Of a DNA stretch of 64,000 bases, positions 43,640 through 54,391 are shown one piece after another; position 1 is the stretch's first letter; each line of letters starts with the position of its first letter. The translations under genes and the position numbers were made by a program. The stretch is from Chenopodium formosanum (taxonomy: Eukaryota; Streptophyta; Magnoliopsida; Caryophyllales; Amaranthaceae). The notes below the pieces were generated by a model. It was not told the DNA's origin, made no database searches, and worked only from the letters and a program-made list of their open reading frames with translations. The stretch lies in NCBI GenBank assembly GCA_024500155.1, contig CM044863.1:10595501-10659500 (forward strand), written 5' to 3'.

Positions 43640-44758
43640 CAGTCTTCTCGCTAGCTAGAGGCAATGGGATCTTGTTTGCTTCTATGAGATCTTGAATGAG
43701 ATTTTGAAACCTGTAGCATTCATCGGTGGTATGACCATTTCTTTAATGGTACTTGCAATAGGAATTGGGATCCCATCTTGAAGATCGCTTTTCTGGCGTT
43801 GGATCCTCGGTAGGGCCAATGAGTTTGATTAATCCTCGATCGTAGAGACGATCGAAAGCAGCATCATAGGTCATTCCAATAGGTGTGAACTCTCTCCTAG
43901 GTTTCTTTTTATATCCTTGATTATCCATAGCTAAGACACCGTTATTGTATTGTCAAAGGTGCTAACATTGTTACTAGAGTGGGCGTTTCCAGAAGAACAA
44001 GGATTGTCGCTCTTCTTTCCTTTCCAGCCACTGTGGTTACTATTGTTAGTAGCTTTTTGCTTTGCGAGGTCATCTTCGATTTCAATACCGATATCATAGA
44101 CGGCCTTGAAAGTATTCAAATTATGTTGATACTTTAAATGTTTTGAATACTTCTCTTGGAGGTTCTTGATAAACATCCTCACAGATTCTTTTTCGGAGGG
44201 CACCTCAATCATCTTAGCGGAAGTTTCCCTCCACTTATTAAAGAAATAAGTAAAGCCTTCATTCTCTTTTTGTCTTAGCATCTCAAGTTGTCTATAATCA
44301 GTTTCAACTTGAATATTACATTTATATCTATCAATGAAAGCGTTTACAATAGCATCCCAAGTAGTGGTTTTCTCTTTATCAAGAGAAAAGTACCATTGCT
44401 GACAAAGAATTTCTAAAGATAGAGAAAACACAGAATGAAAAGCTTTCTTATCTATTCCCCTTATATTCATTACAGTTTCAAAGGCTCTTAAATGAAAATA
44501 AGGGTTATCCATTGCCTTGAATTTCAAGATGTCGTTGGCATTGAACTTCTGCGGAAGAAGATCCTTGTCCAGCAAGACCCCTTGTGAGCTAATGCCCTGG
44601 AATCTATAGTCATTGGATAATTGGCTCAAAATTTCTTGCATGAGCTCCATTTGTTGTTGTCTCACAGGGTCATTGATTTGGAGAGTCAGATTCTTCAACA
44701 TTTCAACCATGTTAGCCACTTGTCCCTTGAGTTCGTTGACTTCTTCCTGACTTGCCAT
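43640..44758 (-). pseudogene. Gag of the nested Gypsy element
   Basis: Starts at ATG 44758. The open part to 43931 (275 codons) has a coiled N-terminus and then the retrotransposon Gag core: DNPYFHLRAFETVM, LCQQWYFSL, TTTWDAIVNAFIDRYK, FTYFFNKWRETSAKM and MFIKNLQEKYSKHLK. A frameshift near 43931 leads to a second open part (43928-43743, DAAFDRLYDRGLIKL, SRWDPNSYCKYH). That part ends in TAA, after which the same frame continues with a zinc-knuckle-like NGHTTDEC and IEANKIPLP to about 43640. The product would package RNA, possibly that of related elements as well. No pol frame follows. Confidence 0.82.
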
Positions 44759-46405
44759 TATCTTCTTAGCTTTCCTTTTTCGACCGATTGGCTTATCAAA
44801 AAGTTGAACTTGAATAAAGGTGTTGTCTTTGATTAATCGTTCTTCTCTCCTTGACTAAGTACTGTGGAAAGGGAAATTAAGGGATATTCATTGTTAATTA
44901 TTTGACTCAACTCTATTCAACATGCAATGGATGGAAGAAGGTAGGAAGAATGAATATTATGACATGGGGAAAGCATGTAGAGAAGGGAAAGATGATGTAG
45001 ATGGAGAGATATGAAAAAATTAGGAATAGAATGTACCCCCAACTCAAATGACGGAAAAAACCGACTCATGCGTGAACCTAAGACATGGTCATGGTGACTA
45101 TATAAAGTGTGTGCTAACACTAGTGAGTGTATGTGACATGTTAAGGCTCTTGTGTAAGACCAAGGGACTAAGTGTCTAGACTCAATTAAGGACTTAAATA
45201 TGGCTAAAGCCATTAACAAATTGGTTAAACTGATTAGCAGACTGTTTAATTAGACTCGTCGTGATGACTCGAGTAAGAATATAGATTGTCGCCGGAACAA
45301 CAGAACTGTCGCCACAGTTTGAAGCTTATCGCCAAACGACAAATTTGTCGCCAGGCGACAAACAGTAAACTGCGGCGCCACAGCCCAAACTTCTGCGCCA
45401 TTGCCGGAACATTAATCCGGGACTGTTTCCAGTAAGTTTACTCTAAGGGGACATGCCTACAGTCGTACTAAGTCAGATTGATTACTTTATTAGTCTTTTA
45501 ATTAGTCAAATTAATTAATTAATTAGATAGACAAAGTCCTTTTTAGTCATTAATTAGTTTATTTAGACTTAAATACAAGTCAAACAAACGGTTAGCACAT
45601 ACAGGGTATGCACAAGCAAAGAATGCACAAATAGTTCAAATAGTCACAATATGATGCAATGAATTTGCAACCTAACGATGGCTCTAGTTCTCTAAAGTTC
45701 AAGGATATGGGTTAGTTAAAGAGGGTCCATGGTTATGAGTTCGGATGCACTGCACGGAAGCCTTACCTTTGGAAGGGTTGGCGAGTATGGATGGGACCCC
45801 GCAAGTTAAAAAACTTGCTTCCACGGTTTGGTGGATTCACAAACTCAGATGTACCCGTCTTTGCCAAGAGCCTTCGATTGGGTAGATGGAGCGTGAACCC
45901 CCAGAGGGTTATGTCCATATGTATAACACATATGGGTTTTAGAAAAAGAGAGAAAAACTCAATTAGGAAGTAGAATCGAGCCAACAGTGCTAGAAATGGT
46001 CAAAACAAGAAGGCAGAGTTCTGGCTCGGTATTGGAAGAACTTGGCGCCAGACTACATGCCGCAAAAGTACCCCTGTCGCCAAGCGACAGAACTGTCGCC
46101 AGGAGACAAAAGCACTTTACAGGCGACAAGCCCTGTTTTCTAGGCGCTAGTTCCTACATGCCTCAGCAGGTATCTACGTTCTTAGAATTTTCCAAATTTC
46201 GCAGTATTATTTCAATTCTAGTTGTGAAAGATATTTCTCAAGTTTCCTACATGTAAAAATCCTATGTTTTTGACTCATTTCGGATGTTCTATCCAATGAG
46301 GACCTTTTTTATGCACATGACAATAATGCTAATCAAAATTACGCACATGAAATACTTAGAACTTTTCGAGTCTCATCTGCTCATTCTAAATCATTGCCAA
46401 AATCC
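44759..46405. other. 5' untranslated internal region of the nested Gypsy element
   Basis: About 1.65 kb between primer site and gag. No gene. It holds two palindrome clusters: 45285-45425 (ttgtcgccaggcgacaa at 45345-45361) and 46040-46150 (ctgtcgccaagcgacag at 46074-46090, ctaggcgctag at 46139). A long leader with hairpins could matter for packaging or translation; that is speculation. Confidence 0.6.
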
Positions 46406-46423
46406 TCCCCAGTGGAGTCGCCA
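46406..46423 (-). other. Primer-binding site of the nested Gypsy element
   Basis: Sense strand TGGCGACTCCACTGGGGA, five bases inside the 5' LTR, a primer-site form I recognise from many plant Gypsy elements. The tRNA species was not determined. Confidence 0.7.
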
Positions 46424-46428
46424 AAAAC

Positions 46429-48267
46429 TGTAGGGAATATCTCAAGCATTACCCCAAACTTGAACCCCACTGTGATCATACAATTAAGCATGGTGGCGTC
46501 CAAAGGGAAGGAAGCTAGAGCAAAAGAGTCGCCAACAAGTTTTAGGAACTTGTAAACCGTTCACAGGATGAAGGTTACACCCCTTAATGATCCATGAGAT
46601 CTTTAACTCCAAAAGGTCTGGAACCATGACTGGTGTTCGGGGATAAAGGTACAAATCCAACCTAAAAGAGATTGAACCTGCCCTAATAATAGGCCTCGAC
46701 TTCATTCTTTTCGTATTCATGTGCGCTTTCTGATTAACATGCAATCAATAGATTAACCCTAAACCTGTTTATCTATGTTGGTTGAATATTAATGCACAGA
46801 TAAATCTATTATTGGCGATCACTTGAATAATAATCATATTAGCCTAAACAAGATTATTAATTATCTTATTAAGCGTGATTACAAGTACAAATTCCCTTTA
46901 AACATGCATAAAAGGCGTGATCAAGCAATAACAATAATATATAAATATCAAGCAGCATAATAATAATAATAATCATAACAATTATAAAAATAATCATGTT
47001 AAAGCATAATATTAATAGCAAGATCCTAGGCATGATACTAACAAGATTAATAACAAACCCTAGCATGTCACTAAGCATTAAAGATCAAAGCTTTAGCCCT
47101 AACATGATACTAACATGATATTAGAAAAGAGTAAAAGGCACCCTAAATATGATACTAGAAAGAAATAATAACATCCTAACATGATGCTAGGAATTAAACA
47201 AATTTAAACATGCTTTCTACAAGAATAGAGCAATAAGACTACATACTTTGATGCCTCGTATCTCATTCTAATAACAAAATACACGCGTTAGTAACTTCAA
47301 GGAAAATAATAAAATTAAACAATTAAATTAAATAAAGATTAAAAAGAGTTAGACTGGATTTGGGACCAAACCCTCATAAATTATAACCTTTCACGTCTAG
47401 GGCGAAGGCAACTTCGAACTTGGCTAGGTGTTCCTAGATCTTGTGTATGCGGAATTGTGTTTGTGAAAAGCTAGAGAGATGAGAGCTTAGAGAGAATAGA
47501 GAATAGATTGATTGTTGGTTATAGATTGTAGATGAATAAAAACGGAGGTTCAGGACCCTATTTATAAGAAAACAGTCCGGAAATAAGTAGAATTTGATAA
47601 GGAATAAAACTCCACGCTGTCGCTGCAAAACCAAACTTGTCGCTTGGCGACAAGGCTTGTCGCGTAGCGACAGGCCTGTCGTCTGGCGAAAGCCTGGATT
47701 CCTACGAGCTTTCAAACAAGGAGTCCATTTATCAATCAAAATTGACTTGTAAAGTCCGTATGAAAACTGAAATCGTATTTTATTTTATTCCAAGTAAAAC
47801 TTATCAAAACATAATTATTAATTCTAATTTTATTAGGACTTAAGAGAACCTTCTAGAGAATTCTAGAAGACTATAATTAATTCTAATAACTTTAGGAATA
47901 ATAATTAACATTGGGCCCTCCCCTATATCATCGGGCCGCATGTAAAGATCAACCGGGCCCAATTTAGTATTTTGGCCATAACTTCCTCATTATTCATCGG
48001 AATTTGGCTTATAATATATCGTTGGAAAGCTCTTTACAAGCCCCATCTAACTACACTATTATTGGACCCTTGTCGTGGACCAAACTAAACTGGATTGGCT
48101 ATTTTCATAAAATAAAGTTGTTTTTCGAAAACAGAAAGAAAGAATTTTTAATAAAAACTAATCGAAACACCTGACCTTTCACACTTTCACTTTATTCGAT
48201 TATTATTCGACGCAAAAGGTATTCATCACTGGGTTTGGTTTTGGGGAGACACAAGTGGGTGTCTATA
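46429..48267 (-). repeat. 5' LTR of the nested Gypsy element
   Basis: 1,839 bp, partner of 38503-40346, followed by the GTAAG duplication. Its hairpin cluster (47636-47691) has units CTTGTCGCTTGGCGACAAG, CTTGTCGCGTAGCGACAG and CCTGTCGTCTGGCGAAAG, so one unit of the other LTR is absent and a new one is present. Confidence 0.93.
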
Positions 48268-48272
48268 GTAAG

Positions 48273-48811
48273 CAACCCATTTAGTACAATGTACCTGAAT
48301 AGATTGTTAATGTCAAACCAAGAGAACTGAAGGATTAGGTTATAAGAAGAAGTTCCAGAAAGAAAAGAAGTATGTCAACTTACCTAGTAGTATTGTTTCT
48401 TATTTCTGTGGTAAGACAGGACATAAGCAAGCTAAATGTCCTAATAAAGAAAAGAGCACTTTAAAGAAAGAAAATCATGTTAAACAGATTTGGGTTAGGA
48501 AATCTGATTCAACATCTGTTACACAGGAACCCAAGTAAACTTGGGTTCCTAACGCTAACGTTTGATTTTTCATGCAGGTTCCAGTGAGGGGGAACAACAC
48601 TTGGTACCTCGACAGTGGTTGTTCTAAGCACGTGACTGGAGATAAATCTAGATTTCTCTCACTGGATGTCTACTATGGTGGAACTGTGACATTTGGTGAT
48701 AATATGAAAGGTGATATAATTGCTATTGGAAAGGTAGAAAGGTCAAGTTCCCATGCTATTGATAATGTATTTTTAGTCGAGGGTCTCAAACACAATTTGT
48801 TAAGTATTTAA
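48273..48811 (+). pseudogene. Copia gag C-terminus and aspartic protease
   Basis: Continuation of the Copia element after the nested insertion. A second knuckle-like motif (YFCGKTGHKQAKC, first Cys replaced) is followed at 48572-48811 by protease: WYLDSGCSKHVTGD (active site DSG), then TVTFGDNMKG and a flap-like stretch, ending at a stop at 48809. The stop and the upstream TAA at 48536 break the polyprotein. Confidence 0.8.
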
Positions 48812-48959
48812 CAGTTTTTTTACAAAGGTAACTCTGTTAGCTTTACTTTTAATAAATGCAAAATCATCCACAATGACACTGGGAACATTATATTAGAAGG
48901 AACTCGTAAAGGGAACACATATACTGTGGATCTCAACGAGGTTCCTAACAGCAGTTTGA

Positions 48960-49690
48960 CATGTCTTAGTGTTATTGAGGATGATCCTCTTTTGTGGCAT
49001 AAAAGATTTAGTCATGCAAGTTTTACCTTGCTTGATAAGCTTAGATCTAAGGAATTAGTAGAAGGACTTCCTTGTATTAAGTTCCTGTGATAAAGTATGT
49101 CATGCATATGTTAGAGGTAAACAGACTCGATTTTCTTTCAAATCAAAGAAAATGGTAAGCACCAAAAGACCTTTGGAACTTGTTCATATGGATCTTTGTG
49201 GTCTAATGAGGATCCAAAGTAGAAGTGGTAAGAGATATGTAATGGTTATTGTTGATGATTACTCAAGGTTCACTTGGGTGTTCTTTCTTGTTAGCAAAGG
49301 TGAAACGTTTGATGAGTTTGTTGCTTCTGTGAAGAAAGAACAGAGAAGAATAGGTAATCCCTTGGTGCATCTAAGGTCAGATCATGGAACAGAATTTGAA
49401 AACTCCAAGTTTGATAAATCTACACAGAACATGGAATGGATCACAACTTCTCTGCCCCAAGAATTCCACAACAAAATGGATTAGTTGAACGCAAGAACAG
49501 AAGTCTTGAGGACATGGCCAGGACAATGCTGATCTCAAGTGGTCTGCCTAGGAACTTCTGGGCAGAAGCAGTGAACACAGCTTGTTACATCCTAAATAGA
49601 GTATCAGTCAGAGCCATCATCAACAAGACTCCCTATGAACTCATTAAAGGGAGAAAGCCTAATATTTTTTACTTTAGATCTTTTGGTTGA
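48960..49690 (+). pseudogene. Copia integrase, broken
   Basis: A GAG-pre-integrase stretch (LWHKRFSHASFTLLDKL) at about 48993 precedes the core: VHMDLCGLM, RSDHGTEFEN and, after a frameshift at about 49437-49484, QQNGLVERKNR, giving the D,D,E ligands in two frames. NFWAEAVNTACYILNRV and KTPYELIKGRKPN follow. A TGA at 49688-49690 interrupts the frame right after the conserved FRSFG. Confidence 0.87.
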
Positions 49691-51810
49691 AGATGTTTTG
49701 TTCATAACAATGGTAAAAGAAACTTGGGAAAGTTTGATAAACGTAGTGACGAGGCAGTATTCCTAGGATATGCCTCAAACAGTTTATCTTATAGAGTTTA
49801 TAATAAGTGAACAATGTGTGTTGAAGAGTCTGTACATGTAATTTTTTATGAAACTGAACAATTGACTGATGTACAGGAAGACGATGATGATTTCGAAATA
49901 GGACTTGTACGAAAGAGTGATCCAGATGAAGAATCAACATCATCAGTGAATCAGCATGTAGAAAATAAGGGTAAGCATAACACTAGAGAAAATGGTGTGC
50001 AAAAAACAGAAGATGCACAAGGAAATCCAGCTCAAAACCAAGATCAAGAGCAACCAAAAGTTTCAAAAGAAGTTCAAGCTGAATCACAAGATGGAGTTCC
50101 AACACAAGTACCAGTCAACAATAATCAAGAAAGGTTGTATCCAATCAAGGACTTTGCACCAAAGTCCTGGAAGCATCAGAAATCACATCCAGTTAATGCA
50201 ATCATGAGCGATATCACTAAAGGAACTCAAACTAGATCTCAGCTTAGGAACTTCTGTGCATTTTGTGCATTCCTTTCCTCCATGGAACCTAAGAACTATG
50301 TTGAAACTTTAACTGACGATGACTGGATAAATGCTATGCAAGCTGAGCTAAATGAATTTGAAAGAAATGAACTTTGGCATCTGGAACCTAGACCAAGTGA
50401 TCAAAAGACAATTGGATTGAAATGGGTATTCAGGAACAAACTAGATGAACATGGTATTATTTTCAGGAATAAAGCAAGATTAGTTGTACAAGGTTTCAAT
50501 CAACAAGAAGGAATAGACTTATGAAGAAACATTTGCTCTAGTAGCCAGGTTAGAGGTTATTCGCTTACTTATTGCTTTTGCTGCTTATATGGAATTTAGG
50601 TTGTACCAAATGGACGTGAAATGTGCATCTCTAAATGGTTTATTGAAATAAGACGTCTATGTGGAACAACCTCCTGGATTTGAGAATCCAGAGTTTCCAA
50701 ACCATGTGTACAAGCTTGACAAAGCTCTTTATGGACTTAAGCAAGCTCCAAGAGCATGGTATGAAAGACTATCTAAGTTCCTTTTGGAAAATGGTTTTAA
50801 ACGTGGTAAAATTGATAAAACATTGTTTTTAAAATCAAATGGAAATGATATTTTAGTTGTACATTTATGTTGATGATATAATTTTTGGTGCAACTAATGA
50901 ATCTCTGTGCAATTACTTTGCTGACCTTATGAATGGAGAATTTGAGATGAGCATGATGGGAGTATTAAACTTCTTTCTTGGTTTGCAAATTAAGCAAACT
51001 GAGGAAGGCATTATGATCCATCAACAGAAGTTCATTAAGGAACTTGTTAAGAAATACAAGCTTGATAATGCAAAACCAAATAGAACTCCTATGGGTATAG
51101 CTACAAGATTGGATGAAGATCTATCTGGAACTTGCATAGACCAAACTATGTATCGAGGTATGATTGGATCCTTACTTTACTTAACAGCTAGTAGACCTGA
51201 CATATCTTTTAGTGTAGGTTTATGTGCCAGGTTCCAAGCTAATCCAAAGGAGTCTCACCTAAAAGCAGTAAAGAGAATCCTTCGTTACTTAAAAGGAACT
51301 GACGATTTGGGTCTCTTCTATCCTAGAAGTGACTCATTTGATTTAAATGGCTTTACTGACTCTGACTATGCAGGTGATTTGGTTAATAGAAAAAGCACCT
51401 CTGGTATGGCACAATTTCTAGGACCTTGTTTGGTTTCTTGGGGTTCCAAGAAGCAAAACACAGTAGCTTTGTCTACAGCTGAAGCTGAATATGTAGCTGC
51501 AACAACATGTTGTTCTCAAATGTTATGGATAAAGCAGCAGGTTAGAGATCTTGGTATTTTATTTGAATGTGTTCCTATTTATTGTGACAATACTAGTGCT
51601 ATATGTATTTCTAAAGATCCAGTTCAACATTCAAAGGTCAAACATATCCACATTAGGCATCACTTTCTAAAAGATAATGTGGAGCAAGGGTATATTAAGT
51701 TAGAATTTTGTCCTACTGAAAATCAAATTGCAGATATTCTAACCAAGCCCTTGAACAGAGAAAGATTTGAGAAATTGATACTGGAACTTGAGATGATCAA
51801 GCTGATTTGA
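49691..51810 (+). pseudogene. Copia reverse transcriptase and RNase H, broken
   Basis: After a further TGA just before 49814, the frame carries a variable acidic linker and the RT start (DDDWINAMQAELNEF, GLKWVFRNKLDEHG, KARLVVQGFNQQEG). It shifts frame at about 50520, has a stop near 50648 within SLNGLLK, then EQPPGF, LYGLKQAPRAWYE, another shift near 50860, and the catalytic YVDD box in IYVDDIIFG. From 50857 the last 317 codons are open: YRGMIGSLLYLTASRPDI, then RNase H with TDSDYAGD, STSG and STAEAEYVAA, ending at 51810. At least four lesions in about 2 kb. Confidence 0.92.
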
Positions 51811-52353
51811 TTGCTTCTGAAGTTCCAAGATATGGAAAAATCAGAAATAATGTAAAAAGAGCAAAAAGAGCATCTAGCACAATTATGGTGTGCTAAACAT
51901 AGCTGAAGTGTCACCGTTGGTGAATTCCTAGAGGTTAGTTCACAAACACTCTATTGCATGTGTAAATAGTAATGTACATCGCATATGTGTAGAAAGCATG
52001 TTCCAAATACGTGTTTTTGGTAATTAAATCCTTTTGGAAATAAATTGAATTTGGAAATAAAAGAATTTTGGCAAAAATCCTGTTTAAATTTTGAAATAAA
52101 TTGAACATGTTCAATTAATGACTAAACGGCACAAAACCTTTTTAGCTCTCTTATGCCGTTTTATTAATTATAAAAGGAATCTTCGCCCACCTCCACTCAT
52201 CATTGTCAAATCACATTTACCCTCTGTCAAAACTTTCCAAGCCTTTCTAAATCCCCTAATTTCAAAATCATGGCCATCATTACTTCCCTTAGCTCCTCAG
52301 AATACTCCTAAAACGATCACAAATCTGAACAAGAAGAAGTATCATTACTGCCC
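51811..52353. other. Spacer between Copia pol and the 3' extra reading frame
   Basis: About 540 bp of AT-rich DNA with no domain. The short open frame 52118-52360 is basic and Pro/Ser-rich, with no family recognised. Confidence 0.5.
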
Positions 52354-53738
52354 ATGGTAACCTTCATAGAAACCAAAGCCGAAAGTGCACCAACCTCATC
52401 CACCGACAAGAAAAATCCTAAAGAAAAATCTACTGCAATAGAGGAAGTGAATTCCTAGGAAATTCTCAAACAACTGAAAGAGTGGAAAGCAATCAATGAG
52501 AAGAGAAAGTCTGTAAAAGATCATATCAAGGAGGTTGAAGATTTCGTTGCAGGGACAGTTGAATCAGAAAGGGAAGACGAGCCAATGGAAGAAGAAACAA
52601 CGGCTGATCAAACGGAACTTGAGGGACAAGCTGGAAGGTATGTAGTTGGTCATAGACTTAATTTAAGTTGGTGTAGGAAGGCTAGATTTCTGGAATTTTT
52701 AGATTTGATTATGTTCCAGGGTTGGGAGTTCTTACTGCTTAGAGCCTCAAACAATTGCATGTACCCAATTGCCATGAATGAATTCTGTAAGAACTTTCAA
52801 GTGAAACAAGGGGTAATTTCAAGTGAGGTTAATGAAATAAAATTGAATTTGATTTGGAAACCCTAGGTAAAATTATAAAAGTTCCAATTGAGGGATATGA
52901 GACTTATGTCAAGGGAAAATCAAGCATAAAAGTGGAAATTATCTGGGTGGTAATATAGTTGAATCTTTAGGAGGAAAAAGATGGGAAGAACACCATGAGC
53001 CACAATGACCTGAGCCCCATGAACAAATTGTTGTTTAATTTGATCAAGAAAACTATACTACCTAGAACTCTAAAAAAGAGTGAAGCTTGTTTGATGGATA
53101 TGGCCATAATATTCTGCCTATCCAAAAAGATAAAAGTGAACTTTCCCTCTCTAATGTATCAACACTTAGCCCACTATGTCCAAGGCAAGAACAAAGTAGG
53201 CTATGGAGGCATTCTGTCAACTGTGTTTGAGTCACTTGGGGTGATTCTAAAAGGGAACTATGGAGGATTAGAAAAGAAGCCTGAAAATGTCATAAATGAA
53301 GAAACTCTGTTAGGTATTAGTCTAGAGGTTGTGAATGGGAAGATACAGAAGGTTGAGGAGAAGTAATCCACTACTAGTGGAAAGAAGAAATAAGAGGCTG
53401 CTTCAGGGGAACCATTGAGGAAGAGAAAAAGGTTGTCAGTAAGCTCTTTCCCTCAAACGAGCATGGAAAAACCCTTAGAGTTGGATTCTGAAGAAAATGT
53501 GCTTGAGAGACAGGTGTCTGAACTTACTGACAGGGTTGAGATTACTGAAAAGAAATTCAAGGAGATTTTAGGGAAAATCCAGAAGCTTGAGAGGACAATA
53601 TAGGGTCTTGAGAAAAGTCTCAGGGAACATAAGGTGGAGTTCCAGAAGACAGTCCAAAGCCTGGAAGACAGACTGGAAGCTAGCATTGAGCATCAGAAAG
53701 AGGACAACCAGAAGATCTTGGAGTTCATTAAAAGTTGA
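52354..53738 (+). pseudogene. Sirevirus-type 3' extra reading frame (env-like position), broken
   Basis: Open from ATG 52354, with a TAG near 52456 and a stop at 52864, then other frames at 52995-53366 and 53415-53738. Parts recognised by general pattern only: an acidic N-terminus; a GWEFLL ... NEFCKNF block (about 52720-52800) and a NDLSPMNKLLFNLIKK / CLMDMAIIFCLSKKIKVNFPSLM block (53000-53160) that look like the plant retroelement extra-ORF family; and a C-terminal coiled coil (LERQVSELTDRVEITEKK). Position after pol matches the env-like gene of Sireviruses. No signal peptide or membrane span is evident, and I make no functional claim. Confidence 0.6.
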
Positions 53739-54376
53739 TCCAGCCTACCTCTGTCAAGCTATCCTTAGCCTTATCATATATTAGCCCTAGCCTATGATAG
53801 CCTTCTTTTATTTCAACTCCTGCTGTTTTAGTCATGAACATTTTCAATTTTGTTTTTGTGAAAATTTGACAATATTTTTTATTTTATCAAATTGAGCAAG
53901 ATTATCTTTTGGTTTTTCAATGAATGTTTGGAACTTTAGCCTATACATGTGTGTTTTTTATGTTATGAAAGCATGTGTAGGAAAGTGGAACTAAATGAAG
54001 GGGATTTAGTAGCGCTGCCTTCAGTTTCTCACACTCGATGAATTGCTTGTGGGGCTGTGGCTAAATGTTTAATAACTTGAAGTGCAGGACTTTTTTATAA
54101 TGTCAAAAGGGGGAAAAGAAGAAGCAAACTTGAAGGCTGAAGTTGTTCTAGGTTCCAGTTGATAAAGTATCAGAAGTTTCTCTGATGCTGTGTTTTAGTT
54201 TAGCTTTATAGTTCCTGTTCTGTTTAGTTTTGTTTGTTCTGTGTTTTTTTTTTTTTTTGTGTTCTGTTTAATTTTTAATTTTTGCTTTTGTTTAGTTTTC
54301 AATCAATAAATTAAAAATACAAAAATAAGTCCTATTTTTTAACTTAACTTACAAGTTTGCTAAAGTTTGTCATCAT
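53739..54376. other. 3' untranslated internal region of the Copia element
   Basis: Non-coding, T-rich; contains one gggggaaaag-like purine run (ctcaaaagggggaaaagaag, near 54099) before the main purine tract. Sireviruses are known for repeated purine tracts here. Confidence 0.5.
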
Positions 54377-54391
54377 AAAAAAGGGGGAAAT
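54377..54391 (+). other. Polypurine tract of the Copia element
   Basis: AAAAAAGGGGGAAAT immediately before the 3' LTR start TGTTGAAGC. Confidence 0.85.

Larger units (their letters stand above)
38503..48267 (-). mobile_element. Nested Ty3/Gypsy LTR element, gag-only (TR-GAG-like)
   Basis: 9,765 bp, sense strand -, inserted in the Copia element with 5-bp duplication GTAAG on both sides (38498-38502, 48268-48272). LTRs of 1,844 and 1,839 bp begin TGTAGGGAATAT; the left one ends CTACA, the right one CTATA (one change). The internal 6.1 kb has a primer site, a Gypsy-type gag, a 0.7-kb hairpin-unit array and clusters of GC-rich palindromes, but no protease, reverse transcriptase or integrase that I can recognise. 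This is the layout of non-autonomous terminal-repeat elements with a GAG domain, which rely on a relative for pol. Confidence 0.92.
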
